From positions 54,315 to 118,314 of the forward strand of contig CBFHAI010000008.1 in assembly GCA_965653565.1 (NCBI GenBank): 64,000 nucleotides of DNA. The letters run 5' to 3'. Of the stretch, positions 1 through 8,797 are shown piece after piece. The notes beneath the pieces are model-generated. The model saw nothing but the letters and a program-made list of their open reading frames with translations, ran no database searches and had not been told where the DNA came from. The position numbers and the translations under genes are program-made. Position 1 is the stretch's first letter; each line of letters starts with the position of its first letter. The DNA comes from JALCLA01 sp965653565 (lineage in GTDB: Bacteria > Pseudomonadota > Gammaproteobacteria > Xanthomonadales > Xanthomonadaceae).

Positions 1-865
1 CCACGATCAGCACGCCGGCCACCGCCATCGCCGCGGTGAGCGGTTCGCCCAGCAGCCACCACGCCCACAGCACGCCGAACAGCGGCACCATGTAGGTGAC
101 GGTCACCGCGCGCGCCGCGCCGATGCGTTTGATCAGGCGGTAGTACATGGCGAACGCGATGCCGGTGCACAGCGCGCCGAGCAAGCCGGCTGCGGCCCAC
201 GAACGCAGGCCGATCGATTGTTCCGGCCAGTACGCGAGCGCGAACGGCAGCGTCAGCAAGGCCGCGCACGAGAGCGTCGCCGCCGCCACCGCCGCCGATG
301 GCAGGCCGGTCAGATATTTGCGCACCAGATTGGCACCGATGCCGTAGAGAAAGGCCGCCGACACGCCGGCCGCCACCGCTTCGCCGACGCTGGCACCGGC
401 GGTCTTGCTGCCGGCCAGCACCACCACGCCGGCAAAACCGGTGAGCAGCGCGACACTGCGGCGGGTGCTGATGCGTTCGCCGAAGAACGCCACCGCCACC
501 ACCGCGGTGAACAACACCGCCATCGCATTGCAGATCGCGCCGATGCCGGCCGGCGCACGCTGCGCGGCCCAGGCGAACAGCACGAACGGAATCGCCGAGT
601 TGATCGCGCCGATCAGCGCGATCAGCGGCCATTTCTTCGCCGGAAACAAGGCGCGCTCGCGCCACAGGAACGGCAGCAGCACCAGCGCACCGAGCGCGAG
701 ACGAATCTCGACCAGCGCGAACGGACCGAAGTCCGGCGCCGCCACGCGCATGAAGAGGAACGACGCGCCCCAGATCGCGGCCAGCAGCGTCAATTCCAGC
801 GGTGTCAGCCAGGCGCGCTCGGCGGTGGCCGGCAGTGGGGTGGCGATGGCATCAGGGGAGCGCAT
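1..865 (-). CDS. EamA/DMT family transporter, truncated by the window edge
   Basis: Leftward frame open from an ATG at 865 to the window edge, 288 codons, so the last part of the protein is missing. It begins MRSPDAIATP and then runs as a string of hydrophobic helices with the small-residue composition of the drug/metabolite transporter superfamily; the two EamA halves are visible, with GEPLTAAMAVAGVLIV near the visible end matching the tail of the second repeat. Such proteins sit in the inner membrane and usually export small metabolites or amino acids; the substrate cannot be read from sequence. It is divergent from the LysR gene at 970 with about 100 bases between, the usual layout of a LysR-controlled exporter (inference). 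Confidence 0.85.
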   Translation of the reverse strand, partial: MRSPDAIATPLPATAERAWLTPLELTLLAAIWGASFLFMRVAAPDFGPFALVEIRLALGALVLLPFLWRERALFPAKKWPLIALIGAINSAIPFVLFAWAAQRAPAGIGAICNAMAVLFTAVVAVAFFGERISTRRSVALLTGFAGVVVLAGSKTAGASVGEAVAAGVSAAFLYGIGANLVRKYLTGLPSAAVAAATLSCAALLTLPFALAYWPEQSIGLRSWAAAGLLGALCTGIAFAMYYRLIKRIGAARAVTVTYMVPLFGVLWAWWLLGEPLTAAMAVAGVLIV

Positions 866-969
866 GGGGCACAAGCTCGATTCGTTGCTTGCCGCCATTC
901 TCCGCTTGCGGCCGGGGCCGACAAGCGCGTACTTTCGAATCCAGACACAAGCCAGATTTGAGGCTCGCG

Positions 970-1866
970 ATGGCACTGCGTTCCGACTGGTTGCCGGCGG
1001 TGGCGGCGTTCGAATCCGCCGCGCGGCATCAGAATTTCGCCCATGCCGCGGAAGAACTGCACCTCACCGCCAGCGCCGTGAGCCATCACGTGCGCAAGCT
1101 CGAAAGCCGGCTGGGCGTGGTGCTGTTCCAGCGCCACGCACGCGGCGTTTCGCTCACCGCCGAAGGCCGGCAACTGGCCGACGCCGCCGGCAGCGCCTTG
1201 TCCGATATGGAAAGCGTGCTGCGCGGCCTGCGCGCCGGCAAGGAGGATGCGCAGCGCGTGCGCCTCACCACGCTGCATTCGCTGGCCTACGCGTGGCTGC
1301 TGCCGCGCCTGCCGAAATTCGCCGCGCTGCATCCGCGCGTGCGCATCACGCTCGATACCGAAATCGCGCTGACGCGTTTTGACGAAGGCGGGCCCGATGT
1401 CGGCATCCGCCACGGTCCCGGCCACTGGCCGGGACTCACCGCGCAACGGCTGATGGGCGACGCGATGTTCCCGGTCGCCGCACCGAATTATCCGCCGGCG
1501 CGCGCTGCGCACACGCCGGCGGATATCGCGCGATTGCCGCTGATTTCAGATCACTCGCGGCAGGGCTGGCAGGACTGGTTCCGCGCCGCCGGCGTACATG
1601 GCGTGCCGCTCGACGAACGCCATGTGTTCAGCGACTCGACCGACGCACTGAAGGCCGCCGCGCATGGTCTGGGCGTGGCGCTGGCGCGCGAAAAAATCGT
1701 CGCGCCATTTCTGGCAAGCGGCCAATTGCGGATGCTGAGCGGCCCCGTGATGCCGGCACGCTGGAGCTATTTCGTGATCCATCCCTCGCACCGCCGCCTG
1801 CGGCCGGCCGCCCGCGCCTTCGTCGATTGGGTGCTGGCGGAGGGACGCGAAGACGCGGCCGGTTGA
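970..1866 (+). CDS. LysR family transcriptional regulator (GcvA-like)
   Basis: 298 residues, the normal LysR length. An N-terminal winged helix-turn-helix (about residues 5-62; AVAAFESAARHQNFAHAAEE, then TASAVSHHVRKLE) is followed by a periplasmic-binding-protein-like effector domain (about 90-290). The HTH wording is typical of the GcvA/AmpR branch. The reading frame stays open to 802, but the ATG at 970 places the HTH at the expected distance from the N-terminus and leaves a clean divergent intergenic region. The neighbouring exporter at 1-865 is the probable target (inference from divergence); a TN11A-type operator would be expected between 866 and 969, but I did not identify one confidently. 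Confidence 0.9.
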   Translation: MALRSDWLPAVAAFESAARHQNFAHAAEELHLTASAVSHHVRKLESRLGVVLFQRHARGVSLTAEGRQLADAAGSALSDMESVLRGLRAGKEDAQRVRLTTLHSLAYAWLLPRLPKFAALHPRVRITLDTEIALTRFDEGGPDVGIRHGPGHWPGLTAQRLMGDAMFPVAAPNYPPARAAHTPADIARLPLISDHSRQGWQDWFRAAGVHGVPLDERHVFSDSTDALKAAAHGLGVALAREKIVAPFLASGQLRMLSGPVMPARWSYFVIHPSHRRLRPAARAFVDWVLAEGREDAAG

Positions 1867-1905
1867 ATCACGAACGGCGCTGAAATCGCAGGATCGGAAC
1901 AACGC

Positions 1906-1959
1906 CTCGCGAATTTCGCTGACGCCTGGGATTGCGTAATCGCGTCAGACTTTCGCGAG
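1906..1959. terminator. Interrupted inverted repeat after the LysR gene
   Basis: CTCGCGAA at 1906 pairs with TTCGCGAG at 1952-1959, and TGACGC at 1920 pairs with GCGTCA at 1942. This gives a two-part stem 40 bases after the LysR stop. There is no T-run, so a rho-independent terminator is only possible. Confidence 0.3.
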
Positions 1960-1989
1960 TGGCTGCGCTTGCGCGGCCTTCCGGCCCGC

Positions 1990-2070
1990 GCGGGAATCGG
2001 GAGACGGGAAAAGAGCGGGTGCGCCGCAAACTGCCGGCTTTTCTCTCGATTCCCGACTCCCGATTCCCGC
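1990..2070. repeat. Palindromic repeat of the GGGAATCGGG type
   Basis: Left arm 1990-2010 and right arm 2050-2070 are 21-base inverted copies built from GCGGGAATCGGGAG, with only minor mismatches. It lies between the LysR stop and the DUF1800 start, about 28 bases before that ATG. Such GGGAATCGGGA palindromes recur in xanthomonad intergenic DNA (my recollection). It could fold in the 5' leader of the DUF1800 mRNA or end the upstream transcript. Confidence 0.6.
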
Positions 2071-2097
2071 CAGAACAACCACAGGGGAAAAAACCGA

Positions 2098-3786
2098 ATG
2101 ACACGCAAGGCGACGACGCCTCGACTGCGCCTGCTTGGCCTGTTGCTCATGACAGGCATCGGCCCGCTGAGCGCGCAAACCATCCTGCGCGACGGCTTCG
2201 AAGACCAGGGCGAAATCGCCGAAACGCCGGCCGCCGCCAGCCGTTTCCTGGCGCAGGCCACCTTCGGCGCCACCGAAGCCGACATCGCCGCATTGCAGGG
2301 CGACCGCTTCGACGAATGGATCACGTCGCAGCAACAACTGCCGCCCACCTATCTGCTGCCCTACATGCGCGCGGAGGCCGGCGTCGCCAACCCGACCGCG
2401 CCGATCGATTTCCATTTCCTCACCGAAGCCTGGTTCGATCGCTCGTTGAAGGCGCCCGATCAATTGCGCCAGCGCGTGGCGTTCGCGTTGAGCGAAATCT
2501 TCGTGGTGTCCGAACGCGGCAACAATCTCGCCAACGACGGCCTCGCGCTCGGCGCCTACTACGACATCCTGCTGCGCAACGCCTTCGGCAACTATCGCGA
2601 TCTGCTGCGCGACACCACGCTCAGCCCGGCGATGGGCCGCTTCCTGAGCATGTACCGCAATCAGAAACCGAACCCGGCGCTCAACATCCGGCCCGACGAA
2701 AATTTCGCGCGCGAAGTGTTGCAGCTGTTCTCGATCGGCCTGGTGAAACTGCAGCCGGATGGGCGCCCGATCATCGTCGGCAATGCGACGGTGCCGACTT
2801 ACGATGAACAGGTCGTACGCGGCTTCGCCCATGCCTTCACCGGTTGGGCCTGCCCCGGTTTCGCCTTCGAGGAAGCCGTGGCCTGTTCGACCGAGCAGCC
2901 GATGCAGCCGTTCGAGGCGTATCACGATCGCGGTGCGAAATCCTTGTTCGACGACATCGTGCTGCCGGCCGAGCAAGACGCGCGGCCCGATCTGGAAGCC
3001 GCACTCGATGCGATTTTCGAGCATCCGAACGTCGGGCCCTTCATCGGCAGGCAACTGATCCAGCGCCTCGTCACCAGCAATCCGTCGCCGGAATACGTCG
3101 GCCGCGTGACGGCGGTGTTCGATGACAACGGCCAGGGCGTGCGCGGCGATCTGGGCGCCGTGGTGCGCGCGATCCTGCTCGATCCGGAAGCGCGGCTCGG
3201 CCACTCTTCCGTGCGTTTCGGCAAGGTGCGCGAGCCGCTGCTGCGACTGACGCAGGTGTGGCGCGGCTTGAATGTAACTTGGCGCCGCAACCGGTTGTTC
3301 CCGGACGATCGCGACATCCACGTCACGCACAACCAGACGCCGCTCGGTTCGCCGTCGGTGTTCAATTTCTTTGCCCCATCGTTCGCGCCGCCCGGCCCGG
3401 TGAGCGCCAACGCGATGGTCGCGCCGGAATTGCAGGCGATCACCGACACCGTCGCGATCGCGCTGACCAACGATCAATGGGGCCGCATCCACTGGGCCTG
3501 CAACGGCTGTCCGATGGATCTGTTCGACGACAGCGTGCGCGTGACGCAACTCGACAGCTGGCGCACGGCGATCGCGCCCGGCGCGGGCGGCACGGTGCCC
3601 GAGGCCGCGATCGACGCGCTGATCGCGCGCGCCGATGTGGTGTTCCTCGGCGGCACCATGTCGACGACCTTGCGCCAGCAGGTGCGCAGCCGCGTGCTCG
3701 CCCTGCCCGCCGACGATCCGCTGCGGCGCGTGCAGAACCTGCTCTATCTCATCACCGCGTCGCCCGAATACGCCGTGCAGCGCTGA
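2098..3786 (+). CDS. Secreted DUF1800 family protein
   Basis: 562 residues. The N-terminus (MTRKATTPRLRLLGLLLMTG) is a signal peptide ending near SAQ, and the mature chain opens with TILRDGFEDQGE, the short motif shared by other secreted proteins in this window. The DUF1800 core follows: AASRFLAQATFGATEADIAA, LRQRVAFALSEIFVVS, NFAREVLQLFSIGL and VRGFAHAFTGW. The frame is open further upstream, but only the ATG at 2098 gives a proper signal peptide. The next gene, a DUF1501 protein, starts 10 bases after the stop; the two families are commonly found as neighbours. Their biochemical role is not established. A periplasmic or surface location is inferred from the signal. Confidence 0.85.
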   Translation: MTRKATTPRLRLLGLLLMTGIGPLSAQTILRDGFEDQGEIAETPAAASRFLAQATFGATEADIAALQGDRFDEWITSQQQLPPTYLLPYMRAEAGVANPTAPIDFHFLTEAWFDRSLKAPDQLRQRVAFALSEIFVVSERGNNLANDGLALGAYYDILLRNAFGNYRDLLRDTTLSPAMGRFLSMYRNQKPNPALNIRPDENFAREVLQLFSIGLVKLQPDGRPIIVGNATVPTYDEQVVRGFAHAFTGWACPGFAFEEAVACSTEQPMQPFEAYHDRGAKSLFDDIVLPAEQDARPDLEAALDAIFEHPNVGPFIGRQLIQRLVTSNPSPEYVGRVTAVFDDNGQGVRGDLGAVVRAILLDPEARLGHSSVRFGKVREPLLRLTQVWRGLNVTWRRNRLFPDDRDIHVTHNQTPLGSPSVFNFFAPSFAPPGPVSANAMVAPELQAITDTVAIALTNDQWGRIHWACNGCPMDLFDDSVRVTQLDSWRTAIAPGAGGTVPEAAIDALIARADVVFLGGTMSTTLRQQVRSRVLALPADDPLRRVQNLLYLITASPEYAVQR

Positions 3787-3796
3787 AGGACCGGCC

Positions 3797-5221
3797 ATGT
3801 CGAACATCCGCTCGCTACTCCCCCGCCGCACATTCCTGCGCCGCAGCCTCACCGCCGCGGCCGCCGGCTCGGGCTTCTTCATCGCGCCTTCGTCGCTATC
3901 GCTGTTCAACAGCGCGTGGGCGCAGCAGGCACCGCCGGGCAACGATTACAAGGCGCTGGTCTGTGTCTTCCTGCTCGGCGGCAACGACGGTTACAACCTC
4001 ATCGTGCCGCACGATCAAACGCAGTACGCGACTTACGCGCAGCGTCGCCGCGGTCTGACCATCGCGCGCGACACGCTGCTGCCGATCAACCCGACCAGCG
4101 GCGCCGACTACGCGCTCGGCCTGCATCCGGCGGTAAGCGAGTTGCGCACGCGCTTCGAGCAAGGCCGCATCGCGATGCTCGCCAACATCGGTGCGCTGCG
4201 CGAGCCGGTGACGCGCAGCGGCTACGACAACCGCACCGCGCGCCTGCCGCCGCAGCTGTTCTCGCACAACGATCAGCAGGATTTCTGGCAAAGTCTCGAG
4301 ACCCGCTCGCCGGTCGACAGCACGCCGATGAGCGGTTGGGCCGGGCGCGTCGCCGATCTGCTGCATGCGGGCTACAACCCGAACGCAACGCTGGCGATGA
4401 ATCTGTCGCTGGCCGGCGCCAACCCCTTCCTCACTGGCCGCCAATCGCAGGCCCTCGCAGTCGGCACCGGCGCGATCAGCTCACTGATCACCGAGCACGA
4501 TCCGGACGCCGCGCTGGCGCTCGAAGCCGCGCTCGATGCCACCCATCCGCACTTGCTGGTCGAAGAATATCGACGCAAATTGCGCGGCGCGGTGGGCGAC
4601 TATCGCCATCTTCAAACCGCGCTCGCGGCTGCGTCGCCGATCGCGACGCCGTTTCCAGCGCCGCCCGGCGAAGGCGCGCCGGCCGCCGATCGCTTCGCTT
4701 TCGTGCTCGGCGCGCAGCTGCGGCGCGCGGCCGAACTGATTTCGCTGCGCCAGACCTTCGGCCATCGCCGGCAGATTTTCTTCACCGCGCTCGGCGGTTT
4801 CGATACGCACGATTCGCAGACCCGCGATCAACCCGAGCTGCTCGCCGCACTATCGCGCGCCCTGGCATCGTTCGACTCGGCAATGATTGAACTGGGCGTC
4901 GACCAGTCCGTCACCACGTTCACCAGCACCGAATTCGGCCGCAGCCTCACCAGCAACGGCGACGGCTCCGACCACGCCTGGGGCAATCATTTGTTCGTGA
5001 TGGGCGGCGCCGTCGACGGCCGCCGCATCATCGGCCAGATGCCGGACCTGGGCGAAGCCAGCCCGGTGATCGCCGGCGACGGCAATCTGATTCCGCAGAT
5101 CGCGGTGGATCAGTACGGCGCCACGCTGGCGAAATGGTTCGGCGTGCCCGACAGCGCAATGGATCTGCTGTTCCCGAACCTGCACGAATTCGCCGTACGC
5201 GATCTGGGATTCATGGCTTGA
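3797..5221 (+). CDS. DUF1501 family protein with Tat signal
   Basis: 474 residues. The N-terminus carries the twin-arginine pattern PRRTFLRRSL followed by a hydrophobic stretch and a cleavage site near AWAQQ, so export of a folded protein through the Tat system is predicted. The body shows the DUF1501 hallmarks: VCVFLLGGNDGYNLIVPH near residue 55, GLHPAVSELRTRFEQGRIAM, QQDFWQS, GGFDTHDSQTRDQPELLAAL and TFTSTEFGRSLTSNGDGSDH. These resemble the alkaline-phosphatase/sulfatase-like fold, but an enzymatic activity is not established. It is tightly linked to the DUF1800 gene (10-base gap) and converges on the beta-helix gene, the two stops being only 7 bases apart. Confidence 0.88.
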   Translation: MSNIRSLLPRRTFLRRSLTAAAAGSGFFIAPSSLSLFNSAWAQQAPPGNDYKALVCVFLLGGNDGYNLIVPHDQTQYATYAQRRRGLTIARDTLLPINPTSGADYALGLHPAVSELRTRFEQGRIAMLANIGALREPVTRSGYDNRTARLPPQLFSHNDQQDFWQSLETRSPVDSTPMSGWAGRVADLLHAGYNPNATLAMNLSLAGANPFLTGRQSQALAVGTGAISSLITEHDPDAALALEAALDATHPHLLVEEYRRKLRGAVGDYRHLQTALAAASPIATPFPAPPGEGAPAADRFAFVLGAQLRRAAELISLRQTFGHRRQIFFTALGGFDTHDSQTRDQPELLAALSRALASFDSAMIELGVDQSVTTFTSTEFGRSLTSNGDGSDHAWGNHLFVMGGAVDGRRIIGQMPDLGEASPVIAGDGNLIPQIAVDQYGATLAKWFGVPDSAMDLLFPNLHEFAVRDLGFMA

Positions 5222-5228
5222 CGCTGCG

Positions 5229-6512
5229 TTACGGGGATTCGAAACCGTTGGCGAACAGGCTCGGCTCCTTTCCGCCGGCGACACGCGTATCGCAAGCGAA
5301 ATCGGCGTCGTACTCGAATGCGCCGATGTCGCGCAGGCCGTCGTCGCGAGCGTTGCCGCAGTGGTCGTTGGTTACGAGCGGTGCGGCAACACCGGCGTCG
5401 ACGAAGGCCGTGCCATCGAGCAGGCCGAAATCGGCGGCCGCCGGGTCGGCGAACCATGTTGAATACGTGGCATCGCTGATTCCGATGATGTTGCCCTCGC
5501 GCGCACTGCTTCCTAGGTTGCGGTCGCGAATACCGCCGCTGACCAGGTTGTTGCGCACCGTGGCAGTGCTTTCCGGGTAGCGCACGTCGATGCCGGTCGT
5601 GGCGTACAGCGTGTTGTGCTCGATACGCGTGGCGCCGGCCTTGTTGAGATAGATGCCGACGTCGTTGCAGGCCAGGATCAGGTTGTTGCGCATCACGCCG
5701 TTCTGGTGTTCGGGCGTGCAACTGCCTTCCTCGCAGATCGAATTCGGACTGCTGCCGCCACCGCCGAACGACAGGCCCAGCCGCACACCGCCGCTGAAAT
5801 TCCGTGTGCAGACGACGAGATTTCGTTCGAACAACCCATCGCGCGAGTTGCCTTTCAGGAAAGCCGCGTAGCTGACCGTATCGCCGCCGAGTTTCTGGTA
5901 GTCGTAGATCGCATTCGCACGCACGACCCAGCGTCGGCCGCCGACGACATCGATCTTGGCCACCGGATTGGCCGTATTGCGCGCGCGCGAGTCGTAGAAG
6001 ACGTTGCGCTCGATCAGCACATCGTCGGGATAGGCCGTGGCGTTCGGCGCGGCGCCGTTGCTTTTGATCTGCGCATTGAAGTCGCGCACGCGGTTGTCGC
6101 GGATCACCGTGCCATCGGCATCGCCGGCCAGATGAAAGGCATGCTCGCAGTTCGTGTCGACCGCGCAGGCGCCTTCGATATCGAGGCCCTCGAAGCGCCA
6201 GCCGGTCGCAACCACCCGGAATCCTTCCGCGATACCGCCGCCGCCATCGAACCGGATCAGGACGCTGCGCGGCTGCACTGCGCGCACTTCGATCGGCTGG
6301 CCCGTCGATGCAATCGTGTCGCAGACGAGATTGGCAGAGAAGGTGTAGGTGCCCGCGGCGATGAGGATGCGATCCCCCGGATCTGCGTTCTCGATCGCCG
6401 TGCGCAGTGCGATAGCCGAATTGACCGGAATGTCGAGCGCCGCGGCGCTGCCGGCGATGCCCAGCGCGACGATTGCCGCGACGGCTCTTGCGAACCAAAG
6501 CATCGGGATCAT
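5229..6512 (-). CDS. Secreted right-handed parallel beta-helix protein
   Basis: 427 residues from the ATG at 6512 (a second ATG lies at 6503). A signal peptide (MIPMLWFARAVAAIVALGIA) is followed by ALRTAIENADPGDRILIAAG, the typical opening of secreted pectate-lyase-like or periplasmic-copper-binding-like beta-helices. Repeating short turns such as NVFYD, NLVV, NNLIL, HNTLY and NNLVSG form a ladder of coils. The C-terminus is SLFANGFESP followed directly by the stop, a close match to the end of the small protein at 16984. No catalytic residues can be assigned; polysaccharide binding or cleavage is possible. The open frame extends far upstream, but the signal peptide fixes the start. Confidence 0.75.
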   Translation of the reverse strand: MIPMLWFARAVAAIVALGIAGSAAALDIPVNSAIALRTAIENADPGDRILIAAGTYTFSANLVCDTIASTGQPIEVRAVQPRSVLIRFDGGGGIAEGFRVVATGWRFEGLDIEGACAVDTNCEHAFHLAGDADGTVIRDNRVRDFNAQIKSNGAAPNATAYPDDVLIERNVFYDSRARNTANPVAKIDVVGGRRWVVRANAIYDYQKLGGDTVSYAAFLKGNSRDGLFERNLVVCTRNFSGGVRLGLSFGGGGSSPNSICEEGSCTPEHQNGVMRNNLILACNDVGIYLNKAGATRIEHNTLYATTGIDVRYPESTATVRNNLVSGGIRDRNLGSSAREGNIIGISDATYSTWFADPAAADFGLLDGTAFVDAGVAAPLVTNDHCGNARDDGLRDIGAFEYDADFACDTRVAGGKEPSLFANGFESP

Positions 6513-6738
6513 CGCGCGGACTCCATCGATCAGCGTGCTCGCAGCGAGCAGCGAACTTGCAATCTTAGGCGAAGGCCGCAGACGAGGGCACGGGGTCGGC
6601 ATGCGCTGCGACCTCGTCCCGCCACGGCCCTGGTTCTGCGGTCCTAATTGTTCCGCAACCTGCGTTATGATCCGGGCGTCTGGTGCAGCACGCCGGCGAT
6701 CGGTCAGGGGAATGGAACCTCGGGGAGGGTTCGGGGCC

Positions 6739-8796
6739 ATGAGGAAAGTGCGGCAGAAGGTGCGGCGTTCGTCGTCGATGCTGGCGTTCGCGATCGCGAC
6801 GGCGCTCGGCCTGGGAGGCTGCAGCGGCAGCAGCAATTCCGGCGATCCGGTCGGCACCGCGCCACCGCCGGCCAACACCGGCGACTCCGGTTGCATCGGC
6901 AGTTGCGTCAACGCCGATTCGTTTCTCACCACCGCCGAGGTCCAGCGCGTGATCGCGCAGGGCGTGGCCGAAGCGGCCGCGCGCGGCAAGCCCGGTGTGT
7001 TCGCGGTGGTCGATCGCGTCGGCAATGTGCTCGGCGTGTATCGCATGACGGGCACGCCCGTCACGGTGAAGATCACGTCCAATCGCGGCGTCGTCGGCGG
7101 CCTGGAGAATCTCGACGTGCCGACCGAACTGGCTGCAATCGCCAAGGCCGTCACCGGCGCGTATCTATCGTCGGAAGGCAACGCGTTTTCCACGCGCACG
7201 GCGAGCCAGATCGTGCAGCAGGCCTTCAATCCCGGCGAATCGAACGCGCCTTCCGGGCCGCTGTTCGGCGTGCAATTCAGCCAGCTGCCTTGTTCGGATC
7301 TCAACACGCGCTTCGACGGCACGGCCAGCGTCGGCCCGAATCGATCGCCGCTCGGCTTGTCGGCCGATCCCGGCGGATTTCCTCTTTACAAGAACGGCGT
7401 GCCGATCGGTGGCGTGGGTTTTGCCGGCGGCGATGCGCAATACTCGCTCGATCCGGTGATCCTCGACCGCGATCTCGATGTCGACGAGCTGGTCGCCGTC
7501 GCGGCCACGTTCGGTTTCGCCGCACCGCTCGATCGCCAGGGCGATCGCATCACCGCCGACGGCAAGACCTTCCGCTTCAGCGACGCGCGTTTCGACGATC
7601 TGACGGCCGCCACCGGCAGCCTCGGCAATCTCGCGACGGCCGGTGCATTCACACCGGTGCCCGCCTATTTCGGCGGCACGGTGAAGGCCGGCACGGTGTT
7701 CGGCGCGCCGGCGTCGGGCATCCGACCCGATGCGACGCTGTATCCGGGCCGCGATGCCTTCGTGCTCGTCGACGCCGCCGGCGCCGAACGTTTCGCACCG
7801 CGCGCCGGCACCGATGGCAGCGGCGCGATCACCGCGAACGAAGCGCGCATCATCGTCGACGAAGCGCTCGCGGTTGCGAATCGCGCGCGCGCACAGATCC
7901 GCCGCCCGCTGAGCACGCCCGCACGCGTCAGCATTTCGGTGGTCGATACCAACGGCACGGTGCTGGCGCTTGCCCGCACGCGCGATGCGCCGGTGTTCGG
8001 TATCGATGTGTCGTTGCAGAAGGCGCGCACCGCCGTGTTCTTTTCCGGCAACTTCGCGGCCGCCGATCTCGCATCGACGGCCGAAGTTCGGTACTTCAAT
8101 GGCGCTTTCATTCCGGAAGGTTTCAACCTCACCGTCGTCGGCAACGCCGATGTCGAGGATTACGTCGGCACGCTACGCACCTTTCTCGGCGATAACGATG
8201 CATTGGCCGACGGCTCGATCGCCTACTCGGACCGCGCGATCGGCAATCTCGCGCGGCCGTTCTATCCCGATGGCATCGTCACCGCGGGGCCCGGGCCTTT
8301 CAGCCGCGAATTCGCGCAGTGGAGTCCGTTCCATGTCGGGCTGCAACTCGATCTGGTCTACAACGCGCTCGCCTTCCATGTCGCGCATTATCTGAATCAG
8401 CTCGGCCTGGCGATTTTCCTCGAAGGCGAATTGCTCGCCGGTGCGCCGCGTCCGGGCTTCCCGATCGTGGTGGCCGATCCGCCGCAGGGCAGTTGCACCG
8501 GCATTGCGCGGCTCGGCAACGGCCTCCAGATTTTCCCCGGCGGCGTGCCGATCTATCGCGGCACGCAATTGGTCGGCGCGATCGGCATTTCCGGCGACGG
8601 CGTCGATCAGGACGACATGACCGCCTTCCTCGGGCTGCACAACGCCAGCGTGCGCCTCGACAGCGGCATCGCGAATGCACCGCGCACAATCCGCGCCGAC
8701 ACCCTGGTGCCCGATAATGCGCGACTGCGCTACGTGCAATGTCCGCAGTCGCCTTTCATCGGTTCCGACGAGCAGAACGTGTGCGAGGGCAAGTGA
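6739..8796 (+). CDS. Lipoprotein with two GlcG/HbpS-like haem-binding domains
   Basis: 685 residues. Basic N-terminus, hydrophobic segment and the lipobox LGGC (Cys28) mark a lipoprotein; a GGGAGG ribosome-binding site precedes the chosen ATG. A HbpS/GlcG-like unit runs from about residue 60 (TTAEVQRVIAQGVAEAAARG, then VFAVVDRVGNVLGVYRMTG). A second is seen near residue 360 (ITANEARIIVDEAL, then VSISVVDTNGTVLALARTRD), with a long insertion in each. Family members bind haem or act as redox sensors at the cell surface. The stop is followed after one base by the outer-membrane protein gene, and the decaheme cytochrome comes next, so a role in haem handling or electron transfer in the envelope is a reasonable inference. 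Confidence 0.75.
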   Translation: MRKVRQKVRRSSSMLAFAIATALGLGGCSGSSNSGDPVGTAPPPANTGDSGCIGSCVNADSFLTTAEVQRVIAQGVAEAAARGKPGVFAVVDRVGNVLGVYRMTGTPVTVKITSNRGVVGGLENLDVPTELAAIAKAVTGAYLSSEGNAFSTRTASQIVQQAFNPGESNAPSGPLFGVQFSQLPCSDLNTRFDGTASVGPNRSPLGLSADPGGFPLYKNGVPIGGVGFAGGDAQYSLDPVILDRDLDVDELVAVAATFGFAAPLDRQGDRITADGKTFRFSDARFDDLTAATGSLGNLATAGAFTPVPAYFGGTVKAGTVFGAPASGIRPDATLYPGRDAFVLVDAAGAERFAPRAGTDGSGAITANEARIIVDEALAVANRARAQIRRPLSTPARVSISVVDTNGTVLALARTRDAPVFGIDVSLQKARTAVFFSGNFAAADLASTAEVRYFNGAFIPEGFNLTVVGNADVEDYVGTLRTFLGDNDALADGSIAYSDRAIGNLARPFYPDGIVTAGPGPFSREFAQWSPFHVGLQLDLVYNALAFHVAHYLNQLGLAIFLEGELLAGAPRPGFPIVVADPPQGSCTGIARLGNGLQIFPGGVPIYRGTQLVGAIGISGDGVDQDDMTAFLGLHNASVRLDSGIANAPRTIRADTLVPDNARLRYVQCPQSPFIGSDEQNVCEGK

Positions 8797-8797
8797 G

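Noticed and set aside
1945..3942. Long minus-strand frame opposite the DUF1800 gene
   Set aside because: No recognisable motif, compositional bias of a shadow, and the plus-strand gene is well supported.
6648..6671. Sigma-70 promoter with TTGTTC and TATGAT before the lipoprotein gene
   Set aside because: The spacing between the two boxes is only 12 bases, too short for a credible promoter; TATGAT alone is weak evidence.
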